A stretch of 45,850 bases of DNA from a virus, in the IMG/VR virus record IMGVR_UViG_3300034374_007647, positions 1-45,850 of that record; one strand, given 5' to 3'. Position numbers and translations under genes: made by a program. The notes beneath the pieces are model-generated. The model had not been told where the DNA came from. It saw only the letters and a program-made list of their open reading frames with translations, and did not search any database. Shown in pieces: positions 18,919 through 27,772 of this stretch. How positions within the stretch are numbered: the first letter of the stretch is position 1; every line of letters starts with the position of its first letter.

Positions 18919-20490
18919 ATGATGCCCAACGGTCAAGCCCCCGTGTTCATATTGCGTGAAGGAACAGAAAGAAGTCATGGTCGTGTAGCCCAATCCAACA
19001 ACATCGCCGCCGCACGAGCCGTTGCTGACGCTGTGCGTTCAACGCTTGGGCCGAAAGGCATGGACAAAATGCTCGTGGATGAAGGAGGGGATGTGATTAT
19101 CACAAACGATGGGGCTACAATCCTTCGTGAAATGGACATTGAACACCCCGCCGCAAAAATGATTATTGAAGTGTCAAAGACTCAAGAACAAGAGTGCTAT
19201 GACGGCACTACAACGGCTGTCATCCTTTCAGGCGAATTGTTGAAGAAGTCGGAGGAATTGATTTCACAAAACATCCACCCAACCACCATTTGCGACACAT
19301 TCCGCAAAGTCGGGACGGAATTAAATGCGATGATTGACGATTTGGCGTTTGATGGTGACGCTGATGCTCTTTTGAGTGTGGCTCAAACCTCGCTCACGGG
19401 CAAATCCGCAGGTTCAATTAAGGAATTCTTGGGTCGCATTTGTGTTGATGCTGTTGCACGCCTCTCAGCGAGTGGTCGTGTGGACTTGAATGAAATCATG
19501 GTCGTCAAGGCTGTCGGTGGCGAGGCTATTGACAGTCGGTTGGTTTCGTCAGTCGTTCTTGACAAAGAACGCTGTCACCCCAATATGCCTCTTTCAATCA
19601 CTTCTCCGAAGGTTTTGCTTTACAACAATTCCCTAATGGTGCAAACCACCGAAATGGATGCCAACATCCAAATCACCGATCCCAACCAAATTACAGCATT
19701 CCTTGAACAAGAAGAGGAATTCCTTCGCAACCTCGTTAGTGATATTGTGTCAAGCGGTGCAAAGGTGGTTGTTTGCCAAAAGGAAATTGATGATTTGGCA
19801 AAGCATTATCTCGCCAAAGCGGGTGTTCTCGCTGTTGAAAAAGTCCCCAAGTCCGATATTGAGGCTTTGTCACGAACCACAGGGGCTTCAATCCTGAATA
19901 ACCTTGAGGATGTGCGAGCAGGAGAGGATGTTTTGGGCGAATGTGGCTTGGTTGAGGAAAAGAAAATCGGTGAATTGCCGATGGTTTTCTTTGAAGATCC
20001 TGCAAACGCTGTGCCTGTCACCCTCATCCTTCGTGGCGGGACTGTTCCTTTTGTTGAAGAAATTGAGCGTGCCTTTGACGATGCCGTTGGTGTTGTGTCC
20101 GTTGCTCACGAGGATGGCAAAGTGCTGACAGGCGGTGGTTCTGTTTTCGCCGCACTTTCGCACAAATTGCACGATTTGGCTCAAACCCAACATGGTCGTG
20201 AGCGTATGGCGACTGAGGCGTTTGCCGAAGCGTTGCTCGTTGTTCCTCGCACGCTCGTGGAGAACGCAGGACTTGACCCCGTTGATGAAATGATGACCCT
20301 CCGCACCCATCACGCATCAAACGACAACACCGCATACGGTGTGAATGTCTTTGAAGGTGGTTTAGCGGATATGGCTGAGGCAGGAGTCTTTGAGCCAAAG
20401 CGCGTGGTTGCTCAAGCAATCAAGTCAGCGGTTGAAACCGCCATTATGATTCTCCGCATTGACGATGTAATTTCATCAAAAAAGGCTTAG
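18919..20490 (+). CDS. ths: Group II chaperonin (thermosome subunit)
   Basis: Forms ATP-driven double-ring folding chambers in archaea. About 523 residues from ATG 18919 (GGTG upstream; ATG 18922 also possible). [58 protein letters not shown] and the end MILRIDDVI are hallmark thermosome blocks. Oddities: the usual VGDGTT is CYDGTT, the usual GGGAxE is GGGSVF, and the Gly/Met-rich C-terminal tail is absent. It stands alone on the plus strand and overlaps the convergent gene at 20476 by 15 bases. Probably folds viral proteins, perhaps mixed with host subunits (inference). Confidence 0.93.
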   Translation: MMPNGQAPVFILREGTERSHGRVAQSNNIAAARAVADAVRSTLGPKGMDKMLVDEGGDVIITNDGATILREMDIEHPAAKMIIEVSKTQEQECYDGTTTAVILSGELLKKSEELISQNIHPTTICDTFRKVGTELNAMIDDLAFDGDADALLSVAQTSLTGKSAGSIKEFLGRICVDAVARLSASGRVDLNEIMVVKAVGGEAIDSRLVSSVVLDKERCHPNMPLSITSPKVLLYNNSLMVQTTEMDANIQITDPNQITAFLEQEEEFLRNLVSDIVSSGAKVVVCQKEIDDLAKHYLAKAGVLAVEKVPKSDIEALSRTTGASILNNLEDVRAGEDVLGECGLVEEKKIGELPMVFFEDPANAVPVTLILRGGTVPFVEEIERAFDDAVGVVSVAHEDGKVLTGGGSVFAALSHKLHDLAQTQHGRERMATEAFAEALLVVPRTLVENAGLDPVDEMMTLRTHHASNDNTAYGVNVFEGGLADMAEAGVFEPKRVVAQAIKSAVETAIMILRIDDVISSKKA

Positions 20491-21726
20491 AACATCCTTT
20501 GGGTGCATTGGTTTAGGTTCAAAGTGCCGTTGCTCAAGCAATTGCGAAAGGTGTTCACGAGCCATAGGTTTGTCACTAAGCGTGTAAGTGTCAATTTTTC
20601 CTGTTCTGTATTTAGGGTCATAGCCTTGAGTCCATTCCATCAATCCCTCTTGTTCTTTAGGTGACACATCCAAACCCCATTTTTCATAAGCATCCAACAA
20701 ACCCGGTGTATCAACGAATCGGTTTGTTTCTTGAAGAGTCATGCCTTGCGGTGTCACTTCACGATCAACAAACCCTCCAAGTTTTCTTCTCAACCTTTTA
20801 TGTGCAAAATCGGCGGCAAGACTTCTTGCATCATACAATGACCCCAAAGTGCCATAATGCTCAATCAAAGCAGGGAGAACCCTTTCACTATACAACCCCT
20901 GCCCTTGATAGCCTTCATCTATGTTTGCATGAACAAGCGGAATGGGCTGATTGGTGTAAGGTTCGGTGAACAGTGAATAGGCGGTGTTATGAGGTTGATT
21001 TTTATGATGGGGTCTTAATGTGCCATCGGGTTGTAGTCTTGACGCTAAAAAAGCGTTGAATTGGGTTGGCAATTGTGGGCGTGGGAGGTCAATGGCAAAA
21101 CGCCCCACTTCAAATGGCTCAGGGAGGCTTGTGTCAAACAACGCCCATTGGTCTTTATGTGGCGTTTTTGCACTTAAAGGACTCCCAACGAGTGAATAAC
21201 TCAATTCGTCATATTTTTCAATGCCGTCATCCTCATCCTGTGAATTGATGTGTTCCATTTGCATTTGGCGAACCTTCTCCATCATCTCGGCATATCCTTC
21301 ATCATACATTGGATTCGGATAGGTCAAAATGCCCGGACTACGCTCATTTTGCACAGCATCAGGCCAAATATCCTGTGGTGGGATTGGCTCACTTGATACA
21401 AACGAAGCCTGTCCACTCACTTCGTTAGGATCGTAGCCCAACAAAGCGAGCATCATGGGGCTGTGGTCTGCACCGGGTGTCATTCGTGGGTCGCCCTCAT
21501 CACGCCAAAACGGAATTACGGACACTTCGGGGCTTTGCCTTTGGGTAAATGAAATCCACCTGCGGGCGATTTCAGGGTCAAGCGAAGCATAAACCTCGCC
21601 AAAATTGCTACGAATGCCTTCACGGAGGATAGGGTCAAGGTTTTTTGTGGGTGTTGCGTGGTAATACATGGGCATTTTCACGATAGCCCAAGCGGTGTCA
21701 AAAGGACTATCACTCAGGTTCATCAT
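20476..21726 (-). CDS. Tagged ADP-ribosyltransferase-like plus GNAT-like fusion
   Basis: 416 residues from ATG 21726 (GGAG seven bases upstream). SPFDTAWAIVKMP at residues 7-19 is the tag. Then MYYHATPTKNLDPILREGI, VYASLDPEIA and IPPQDI give the H23...Y46...Q118 layout of H-Y-[EQ] ADP-ribosyltransferase folds. The C-terminal half has GYQGQGLYSERVLPAL and a later DFAHKRLRRKLGGF, matching GNAT motif A and the helix before motif B. It looks like a two-domain effector, tagged for packaging. Domain calls are by motif only. Confidence 0.6.
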   Translation of the reverse strand: MMNLSDSPFDTAWAIVKMPMYYHATPTKNLDPILREGIRSNFGEVYASLDPEIARRWISFTQRQSPEVSVIPFWRDEGDPRMTPGADHSPMMLALLGYDPNEVSGQASFVSSEPIPPQDIWPDAVQNERSPGILTYPNPMYDEGYAEMMEKVRQMQMEHINSQDEDDGIEKYDELSYSLVGSPLSAKTPHKDQWALFDTSLPEPFEVGRFAIDLPRPQLPTQFNAFLASRLQPDGTLRPHHKNQPHNTAYSLFTEPYTNQPIPLVHANIDEGYQGQGLYSERVLPALIEHYGTLGSLYDARSLAADFAHKRLRRKLGGFVDREVTPQGMTLQETNRFVDTPGLLDAYEKWGLDVSPKEQEGLMEWTQGYDPKYRTGKIDTYTLSDKPMAREHLSQLLEQRHFEPKPMHPKDVLSLF

Positions 21727-22144
21727 CTTCACTCTCCATCCATCGTTTGTATTCGGCATCCATTAGTGCGTGAATCCGTTCCCTGTAAGCGGATGGGTTC
21801 TCCCCTTCCTCAGCAGGTGGTCCTTCCCACATGATTGAAAGCATTTCGGGTGGTATGTCCCTGTTATACACATTCACATCAAAGGCGGGGTTTTGGTCTG
21901 CCTCAACCTCTTGGGATATGTGAATGACAGCGGGCGGGTCATCAGTCCACATGGCTGATGCGGCATAATCCATAGCCGCTTCATAGTCAGGTGATGAGAA
22001 TGATGACGGTGCGCCATACCAACGATCATAGGCATCGGTTTTGCGGGCTTTTAGCCCCTCTTCCATGATTTTCTTCGCCCTTGATAACGAAGTCCCATGA
22101 AAGGGCATTTTCACGATAGCCCATGCTGAATCAAACGGGGTCAT
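21710..22144 (-). CDS. Tagged ADP-ribosyltransferase-like protein
   Basis: 144 residues. MTPFDSAWAIVKMP is the tag. FHGTSLSRAKKIMEEGL (H16), SSFSSPDYEAAMDYA (around residues 47-61) and DIPPEML (E100) follow the order H / [YF]-S / E of ADP-ribosyltransferase folds; this would be a minimal version of the domain. The tail is acidic. Overlaps both neighbours by 14-17 bases. Target protein or nucleic acid unknown. T4 Alt and ModA are functional parallels, not close homologues as far as I can see. Confidence 0.6.
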   Translation of the reverse strand: MTPFDSAWAIVKMPFHGTSLSRAKKIMEEGLKARKTDAYDRWYGAPSSFSSPDYEAAMDYAASAMWTDDPPAVIHISQEVEADQNPAFDVNVYNRDIPPEMLSIMWEGPPAEEGENPSAYRERIHALMDAEYKRWMESEDDEPE

Positions 22145-22904
22145 TTTCCTTCACCTCGTCCGTAGCGTAAGACCCCAAATAATTGGCACGAAGCCAATTG
22201 TTCAATTCTTGGGGCGTGGTTCTCACCTGATTCATAGAATGTAAAATTTTATGCTGTCGCAACAATTCCCTTTGTTGCTCATCGGTCAAGGTTTTCAAAT
22301 AGTCAAAATTCCACATCATCTGATCTATCAAATTATACCGTTGCATAGCCGCATCACGCCAATTTTTCAAACGAGTGGCTAAAACGCCCAATTCTTCTTC
22401 CCCTAACCTTCGCATTGTGTGCGGGGGGACATCTCCTTTAGTGCGCCATTGGATTGAGTGTTTGGGATAGGCATAGCGGGTCAATTCCCCTGTGTCGTAT
22501 TCACTTCGTTGCCACTTGGGTTCTTTAATCCACTCAGGGGCATCGGGATGGTTTTCATCAATTTCAAAAATATCCGAACCATAGCCACTCGCTTGACTGA
22601 AAGCACCGAGCATTCCCGCAGGTGCTTGAAGTGTTTCTCTTTTGGTTGGCCCTGCCGCATATTTCCAAGTGTCACCCACCATCATCCGTTCCCAATCCTC
22701 TTCGCTGTGATCACGCAAAAATCGTTCTTTGATTTGCTCAATGGGCCAATCGTAGTCCTCGCCCCTGCGACTGTCATAGACATAATCTTGAAAATCCGCC
22801 GCTTCAGCACCTTCGGTCAAGCCCTCATGCTCAACCTCGTCACCCCAATAAGTGCCGTGATAAAGGGCTTTCACGATGCCCCAAGCGGAGTCAAAGGCGG
22901 TCAT
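22131..22904 (-). CDS. Tagged protein with ADP-ribosyltransferase-like N-terminus
   Basis: 257 residues. MTAFDSAWGIVKAL is the tag, directly followed by YHGTYWGDEVEHEGLTEG, which looks like the first strand and helix of the ADP-ribosyltransferase fold. A later Tyr-rich YVYDSRRGEDY may be the second element, but the catalytic Glu is unclear. The C-terminal 110 residues are helical and Leu/Gln-rich. The ribosyltransferase reading is weaker here than in the neighbours. Confidence 0.5.
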   Translation of the reverse strand: MTAFDSAWGIVKALYHGTYWGDEVEHEGLTEGAEAADFQDYVYDSRRGEDYDWPIEQIKERFLRDHSEEDWERMMVGDTWKYAAGPTKRETLQAPAGMLGAFSQASGYGSDIFEIDENHPDAPEWIKEPKWQRSEYDTGELTRYAYPKHSIQWRTKGDVPPHTMRRLGEEELGVLATRLKNWRDAAMQRYNLIDQMMWNFDYLKTLTDEQQRELLRQHKILHSMNQVRTTPQELNNWLRANYLGSYATDEVKENDPV

Positions 22905-23623
22905 GCTATCACCCTCGCCCCAAGCCTATCAATCAATTCATTCGTCTCCATATCAGGGAATGCCGCCCCGTATGGTGTAATGACACTCAATTCACCGACC
23001 AATTCAGCGGTTTCAGGCACAACAGCACGAACCTTTGTTCTCGGATCTTCGTTTAGGCTATCCAATTGCGTGACGACAAAATTGCCCCCATAACGATTCG
23101 GTATTGTTTTATCCCTATCTTCAAACGGCCAATAAGACACCAAAGGCGCAAAGCCCCCTTCCCTATCCAACACAATCGGCATCCCTTCGCCATGTTTGTT
23201 GTATTCAACATCATAGTCAAGGAGATCTTGGGGGTTAGCACTGTCAAACAACATTTGGTCAAGGATGTCACGAGTCGTCTGCCCCTCAATTTTCGCATGA
23301 AGCGATCTTTTCCCCGTGTCCCATGTTTTGTTTTGCATACCACGACTAATCCAAAATTTGTTGTAGTCTGTGAGGGGGATAGTGGATGAGGTAGCGAGGG
23401 TAGTCCAACCGCTTTTTCTTCCTTCAGGAGTCAGCAATTTCGGCTGAATGCTCATCATAGGTCGGTTTTTCCATGCCCTCGTTAAATTGCGAAATGAACT
23501 AATGGGTTGAACACCATCCATCAAAGAGTGTCCCCTTTCTTCTAACCAAGGTAAGCCTTTATCCGTAAAGGTGGGGGCTTCGTAGCCTTTCATCACCAAC
23601 CATGCGGTGTCAAACGGACTCAT
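22901..23623 (-). CDS. Tagged protein of unknown function
   Basis: 240 residues. MSPFDTAWLVMKGY is the tag. The rest (for example SIQPKLLTPEGRKSGW, PIVLDREGGFAPLVSYWPFEDRD) looks like a single globular domain I cannot place; no zinc cluster or transmembrane segment. ATGA-type overlap with 22131-22904. Its place in the tagged run suggests another packaged effector. Confidence 0.6.
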   Translation of the reverse strand: MSPFDTAWLVMKGYEAPTFTDKGLPWLEERGHSLMDGVQPISSFRNLTRAWKNRPMMSIQPKLLTPEGRKSGWTTLATSSTIPLTDYNKFWISRGMQNKTWDTGKRSLHAKIEGQTTRDILDQMLFDSANPQDLLDYDVEYNKHGEGMPIVLDREGGFAPLVSYWPFEDRDKTIPNRYGGNFVVTQLDSLNEDPRTKVRAVVPETAELVGELSVITPYGAAFPDMETNELIDRLGARVIA

Positions 23624-23714
23624 TTTTCTTTGCCCCCGTCACCATGCACTTCTTGGTATTAGCCTCACGCTCATCCAAACGCTTGCTGTGATAGTCAAAC
23701 CACTCGTCAAGCAA
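23610..23714 (-). CDS. Possible small ORF, TTG start
   Basis: 34 residues, LDEWFDYHSKRLDEREANTKK followed by CMVTGAKKNESV, coding-like composition filling the gap between the HMG-CoA-lyase-like gene and the tagged gene that starts at 23623 (14-base overlap). No ATG or GTG start is available and no ribosome site is clear, so it may be a remnant or untranslated. Confidence 0.25.
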   Translation of the reverse strand: MLDEWFDYHSKRLDEREANTKKCMVTGAKKNESV

Positions 23715-23725
23715 TTTACAGCGCG

Positions 23726-24613
23726 TTATAGCCTCACCACCGACCTGATACGCCCTGTGGCTTCTTGCATTTTACCTTTAATGACGGAGGTGAGAGTGGG
23801 ATAGCGAATCTGTTTGGCGAATTCCGCCGCCTCTCGCACCGCCTTATCGTTCAACGGACAGCGAATACCCTTGTCCCTGCACCACTTGAGCAGATCTTCA
23901 GTCGCCAAATTCGCACCTGAGTCCTTGACAAAGGGGCAACCCCCCAAACCACCGATGCTCGTGTCAAATTCAAAGACACCGTTGAGGTATGCGGTTTCCA
24001 CATTGGGCATGAGGTTTTTGCCGTGATGCAAATGCACAGCGAGGTTTTCTGTGTAATCGTTGGCTACATCAATACCCAAAGCGATGTCAAAGGGTTTTGC
24101 TGTCCCCGAAGTGTCGCATAACACGATTTTTTCACCATAGGTGAGTCCTTTTTGCACGACATCGGCTAATTGCTCAACACACCCACCAAATGCCTTTGAA
24201 ATATACACACGCACATTTTCACGAGGCACATCCGTCAGCATTTTGTCATAAATCGCTGTGATTGCCTCAAGGTCTTTACCGAAATTGCGCTTGTTAAAAT
24301 CATCATCAGGGGACAGCACAATGTTGAATTTGGTTGCACCAACCGCCTTTGCACGCTCTAAACCCTTGTCATTCATCACCAATACCGAATACGAAACATC
24401 GTTTTTCCTGCGGAGAACCCCCTGCACCACTTCTTCACCATCAGCCATGTTCGGAACAAGGCGAGGATTGACAAACGAAGCCACTTCAATGTGCTTTACA
24501 TTGGTCTTTTCAATGAGGCTAATCAAGTGCAATTTGTCCTCCGTAGCCACGAAATGCGACAGGTTTTGAAGGCCGTCACGGGGTGCTACCTCAAAAATGG
24601 TAATACCCGCCAT
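23726..24613 (-). CDS. HMG-CoA lyase-family enzyme (DRE-TIM metallolyase)
   Basis: HMG-CoA lyase cleaves hydroxymethylglutaryl-CoA to acetoacetate and acetyl-CoA in leucine breakdown. 295 residues from ATG 24613, the usual family length. EVAPRDGLQN (R12, D13), metal-ligand pair H194-x-H196, GLGGCPF with catalytic C226, and ATED with N235 are all in family positions. The canonical HxHDT is HLHHG here, so substrate or metal details may differ. It lacks the tag although surrounded by tagged genes, which suits a metabolic gene acting inside the infected cell. Likely acquired from a host. Confidence 0.8.
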   Translation of the reverse strand: MAGITIFEVAPRDGLQNLSHFVATEDKLHLISLIEKTNVKHIEVASFVNPRLVPNMADGEEVVQGVLRRKNDVSYSVLVMNDKGLERAKAVGATKFNIVLSPDDDFNKRNFGKDLEAITAIYDKMLTDVPRENVRVYISKAFGGCVEQLADVVQKGLTYGEKIVLCDTSGTAKPFDIALGIDVANDYTENLAVHLHHGKNLMPNVETAYLNGVFEFDTSIGGLGGCPFVKDSGANLATEDLLKWCRDKGIRCPLNDKAVREAAEFAKQIRYPTLTSVIKGKMQEATGRIRSVVRL

Positions 24614-24644
24614 GTGCGGTGTGAGAGCGTGACGGGTGAAAAAG

Positions 24645-25535
24645 TTAGCGGGGGTCAAGTGAATTCCAATCACTTCCCCATATCGCTTTGCCATCGTGGG
24701 TGACTTCTTTTGTTGAATAACGAGAGTGCGGTTCAATCAATTCCAAAAATTCACGAATGCCTTCTTGATTCGCTCGCAATTCATCCATATCATTTTCCAT
24801 CCAATAGCCATCATCTTCTAAGCCTCTAATATCGGTCATATCGGGCAAACGGTCTATCAAACGGCTAACGGGCAATTCAAGACCCATCGCGTGAGTCCTC
24901 CCCATCCAATCCTCCGCCCTCTCCTTTGGGGTCATCTCCTTGTAATTGTCAAAGCCGACAGACCACGGACCGCCCTGCAAATTGAAATCAAAAAATCTCG
25001 GCAATCCTTTGGGATCGATTCCAATGTTATCACCATGCTTGTCAGTGGCTATTCCATCCAAAACCCTTTGAGCAAGTGCGGTAAGCCCCGGACGCTCATA
25101 CGGTGGCTTTTCACCCACCTTCTCCCAATGTTCACCCGGTCCTGTTATCAAACGAGGTTGAATGTTGAAGAAACCATCACCTTCACGGTGCATCTCCGAC
25201 ACAACAGGATAACCCAATTCCTCCAAGGCAACATTGAACGGGTTTGCACGCATACGCATTATGTTCCTGTAAAGGGCTTCTTCATCAAAAAAATCACTTG
25301 AGCCGGGTCTTTTGGCAACAAATGAATCACTGTGTGGGTGAACAAACGGCACAATGTCCTTTGGTAGGTAATAATTGCTTTGCATTCGGGCGTTTTTCAC
25401 AGCATCGCGATCCTCCCAATTGAAATTAAAATCAAAATCATTTGCTTCATCAATCAAGGGGAGAGCGTCAATTTTTTGCCTCCAATCAGGAGTCCACTCT
25501 TTCAAGAGCGACCAAGCGGTGTCAAATGCGGTCAT
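24645..25535 (-). CDS. Tagged protein with kinase-like catalytic loop
   Basis: 296 residues from ATG 25535 (ATGA overlap). MTAFDTAWSLLKEW is the tag. Residues 165-184, D165-x-H167-x-D169-N170-I-G followed by FFDF (D183), resemble the catalytic loop and metal-binding DFG-type Asp of protein-kinase-like folds (H-x-D-x-x-N and DFG equivalents). Upstream, ALEELGYPVVSE and NIQPRLI could be the N-lobe/hinge strand. A classical Gly-rich loop is not obvious. A kinase effector would parallel T7 gp0.7. Moderate confidence. Confidence 0.5.
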   Translation of the reverse strand: MTAFDTAWSLLKEWTPDWRQKIDALPLIDEANDFDFNFNWEDRDAVKNARMQSNYYLPKDIVPFVHPHSDSFVAKRPGSSDFFDEEALYRNIMRMRANPFNVALEELGYPVVSEMHREGDGFFNIQPRLITGPGEHWEKVGEKPPYERPGLTALAQRVLDGIATDKHGDNIGIDPKGLPRFFDFNLQGGPWSVGFDNYKEMTPKERAEDWMGRTHAMGLELPVSRLIDRLPDMTDIRGLEDDGYWMENDMDELRANQEGIREFLELIEPHSRYSTKEVTHDGKAIWGSDWNSLDPR

Positions 25536-26266
25536 ACCCAATCATCCTCCGAATATCCCGCTTCTTCGGCGGCTTTTCGTTGCCAATCCTCTAAATCCTC
25601 CCATTCGCCAAGCATTTCAACCATGCTATCGTCATAGCCAAGTGCCTCTATGAAATCGTCATAGTCAGCCGTTCTAAACACATCTCCATCCATCTCATAA
25701 CTTGGTGGGCGTGGGTTGAACCTCTCAAGTGATTCGTTGTTTCTATAAGCAATCAATCGGCTTAAAGCGTCTTTTGCGTGTTGCCCTCTTTGTTCAGGAG
25801 TGAACAATTCACCTGTTGTTCCTCCCATAACCCCCTCATATCGCCTTTCATCAATGTATTCTTGAAGCAATTCAATAACTCGGTCATGCGATAAGCGTTC
25901 ACCCATATTCTCATCATCCATAACACCGACATCGGGGCTAAACGGATCTTCTTGCATTATGTGTGCGTATTCTTCAAAATCGCTTGGGTCAATGGTGCTA
26001 ATGCTCGGTATTGTTCTTCGCATTGGTGGAGAGGATTTTCCTTCTGTATCTCTTTGCCCTCTAAAATCAGCGTAAGGAATGGCTGAACCATACAAAGCAT
26101 AATGCAAAGCAAGATCAAGGTCATTTGAATAATAGCGTGGTTCATCTCTAAAATCCCCCCCGCTAAACAGCATTTCATCATCGCCAATCTCTCTTACCCG
26201 CCCACGATCCGAATAAACATCAATGGGGGCTTTCAGCAAAGCCCAAGCGGATTCAAAGGCGGTCAT
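25532..26266 (-). CDS. Tagged acidic protein, possibly ribosyltransferase-related
   Basis: 244 residues from ATG 26266 (ATGA overlap). MTAFESAWALLKAP is the tag. PRYYSNDLDLALHYALYG near residue 43 resembles the Tyr-Ser strand and following helix of ADP-ribosyltransferase folds, but the HGT element is missing. The C-terminus is highly acidic (EEAGYSEDDWV). Could be a diverged or inactive member, or an unrelated domain. Confidence 0.5.
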   Translation of the reverse strand: MTAFESAWALLKAPIDVYSDRGRVREIGDDEMLFSGGDFRDEPRYYSNDLDLALHYALYGSAIPYADFRGQRDTEGKSSPPMRRTIPSISTIDPSDFEEYAHIMQEDPFSPDVGVMDDENMGERLSHDRVIELLQEYIDERRYEGVMGGTTGELFTPEQRGQHAKDALSRLIAYRNNESLERFNPRPPSYEMDGDVFRTADYDDFIEALGYDDSMVEMLGEWEDLEDWQRKAAEEAGYSEDDWV

Positions 26267-26742
26267 AACCCTCTCCCCATCGTTTGTTGTAATTGTTTTT
26301 TCCATTCATTCATGGCTTTATACCACGCTTGCCCCTTTTCATTTCCTTCCCACCTATCACGGAACGGGGGTTTAGGAGGGCCATAGTGAACAGTCAATTG
26401 CTCAGGAGGAACGGTGCGAGTCGTATAGGCATAATTGGCGAATGATTCTTCTTGGATTGGATTTTCGTTATTCACTGCGCTATCAGGAAATTCAAGAACC
26501 ACAGGGTCGCCCCGATCCCTGCTGTCCTCTTCGGCACGATACATAGCCCATGAAGTCGCTTTTTCAGGTTTCGTGGCGTAATACAGGCGAGCCTCCCACG
26601 GTAAAAAGTCTCCCTGCTCATCACGATCTCTAAACGAACCTCTTGGCTGTAAGCCATCACGCATGATTTCCTCTAACCTGTCGGTTGTAGTGCCGTGATA
26701 CGGCATTTTGAGCAAAGCCCATGCGGATTCAAAAGCGGTCAT
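26263..26742 (-). CDS. Tagged ADP-ribosyltransferase-like protein, best-conserved copy
   Basis: 159 residues. MTAFESAWALLKMP is the tag. YHGTTTDRLEEIMRDGLQPRG (H16), RLYYATKPEKATSWA (Y54/Y55) and VPPEQL (E114) give a clear H-Y-E order with normal spacing, and the compact length suits a single catalytic domain that transfers ADP-ribose from NAD to a target. ATGA overlaps both sides. T4 Alt is injected with the genome and modifies host RNA polymerase; a similar role is inferred. Confidence 0.65.
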   Translation of the reverse strand: MTAFESAWALLKMPYHGTTTDRLEEIMRDGLQPRGSFRDRDEQGDFLPWEARLYYATKPEKATSWAMYRAEEDSRDRGDPVVLEFPDSAVNNENPIQEESFANYAYTTRTVPPEQLTVHYGPPKPPFRDRWEGNEKGQAWYKAMNEWKKQLQQTMGRGL

Positions 26743-27152
26743 AGGTCATCCCTCAAATCAACATGACCTTCTTCGTGCCTTTGACTCCAAAATTTATGGG
26801 CGTTCTCATCAAGAATTTCATCCCGATTCACATACGGCTTGAAATTAGGGTATCGGGTCTGTATTTCTGCAATCATTTCCAATAATCGTTCTCTCCCCAA
26901 ACCTTGTCCTTGTAATTGATGTGGGATAGCAAATGCGTGTATTAGTCCGTCTTTTAGTGCCATTCCTCTCGCATCATCCAATTCGGAAGCCCATGAAATG
27001 CTGTTTGTTGTATGTGGTCTTAAATTGTGCAAAAAACCATCCAAATCACCTTCTTTTGCCCTTGCCCGTTCATTCCATGTTTTCGGTGCTTTATCACCCA
27101 TCTCATACAAAGGCATTTTCAATAACGACCAAGCGGTGTCAAAGGCGGTCAT
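26739..27152 (-). CDS. Tagged GNAT acetyltransferase-like protein
   Basis: 137 residues. MTAFDTAWSLLKMP is the tag. LIHAFAIPHQLQGQGLGRERL has the GNAT motif A signature Q-x-x-G-x-G that binds the acetyl-CoA pyrophosphate, and NAHKFWSQR near the end fits the motif B helix (A-x-x-F-[YW]). Such enzymes acetylate protein or small-molecule amines. Probably a tagged effector; the substrate cannot be read from sequence. Confidence 0.6.
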   Translation of the reverse strand: MTAFDTAWSLLKMPLYEMGDKAPKTWNERARAKEGDLDGFLHNLRPHTTNSISWASELDDARGMALKDGLIHAFAIPHQLQGQGLGRERLLEMIAEIQTRYPNFKPYVNRDEILDENAHKFWSQRHEEGHVDLRDDL

Positions 27153-27772
27153 TGTGAATTATCCCTCCAATAATCATCTTCCCACCGACCATACCTTTCA
27201 AGGGCAACATCAATTTCATCTTGAGGCAAAATGCGAATATGTTTAGGTGGTATTGTTTGATTTGTCAATGACACTTCGGGAGGCAATTCATAATGCGGGG
27301 GCTTCAAGCCCCATCCCAAAGAAGGAAAATCATCAATTTCCAAAATTACAATTGGGTTATCAATCTCATCATAGTCAATGTCGCCCGATTCACCATATCC
27401 AAACGCTTCTAAAATCCCATATTCTTTACCTCCGATGTTGTCTTTTTTTCGTGGCATTTTATCGTTGTAGGCATAAGTGACCCCCATTTGCATATTTTCA
27501 CGGTCTTTTTGACGAGCCTCTTCTAATTGTTCAATGGTGTATTCAATTGGTTGCCTTGAATAATAATTTTTATCCCTCATCGCTTCAAGACTATCTATGT
27601 GCGGTTCTCCCCATTGAAGAAGGCGTTCAAAATAATGTCGTAATGCGTTATCATAATTAAATGAAGAGGTAGGCTTCAATCCTTCTTGCATAATTTTCTC
27701 CGCATTTTTACGGTTAGTGGCGTGATACATCGGCATTTTCAGCAAAGCCCAAGCGGTATCAAAGGCGGTCAT
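27149..27772 (-). CDS. Tagged ADP-ribosyltransferase-like protein
   Basis: 207 residues from ATG 27772 (ATGA overlap). MTAFDTAWALLKMP is the tag, followed at once by MYHATNRKNAEKIMQEGLKP (H17). A VSLTNQTIPPKHIRI block near the C-terminus matches the IPP-x-x-I strand of its relatives, with Lys in place of the catalytic Glu/Gln, so activity may differ. The central insertion (about 50-150) is charged. Confidence 0.55.
   Translation of the reverse strand: MTAFDTAWALLKMPMYHATNRKNAEKIMQEGLKPTSSFNYDNALRHYFERLLQWGEPHIDSLEAMRDKNYYSRQPIEYTIEQLEEARQKDRENMQMGVTYAYNDKMPRKKDNIGGKEYGILEAFGYGESGDIDYDEIDNPIVILEIDDFPSLGWGLKPPHYELPPEVSLTNQTIPPKHIRILPQDEIDVALERYGRWEDDYWRDNSQ

Noticed and set aside
24614-24736. 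N-terminal extension of the HMG-CoA-lyase-like protein to 24736
   Set aside because: It overlaps the upstream gene by about 90 bases and adds non-family sequence; MAGITIFEVAPRDG starts where family members start.
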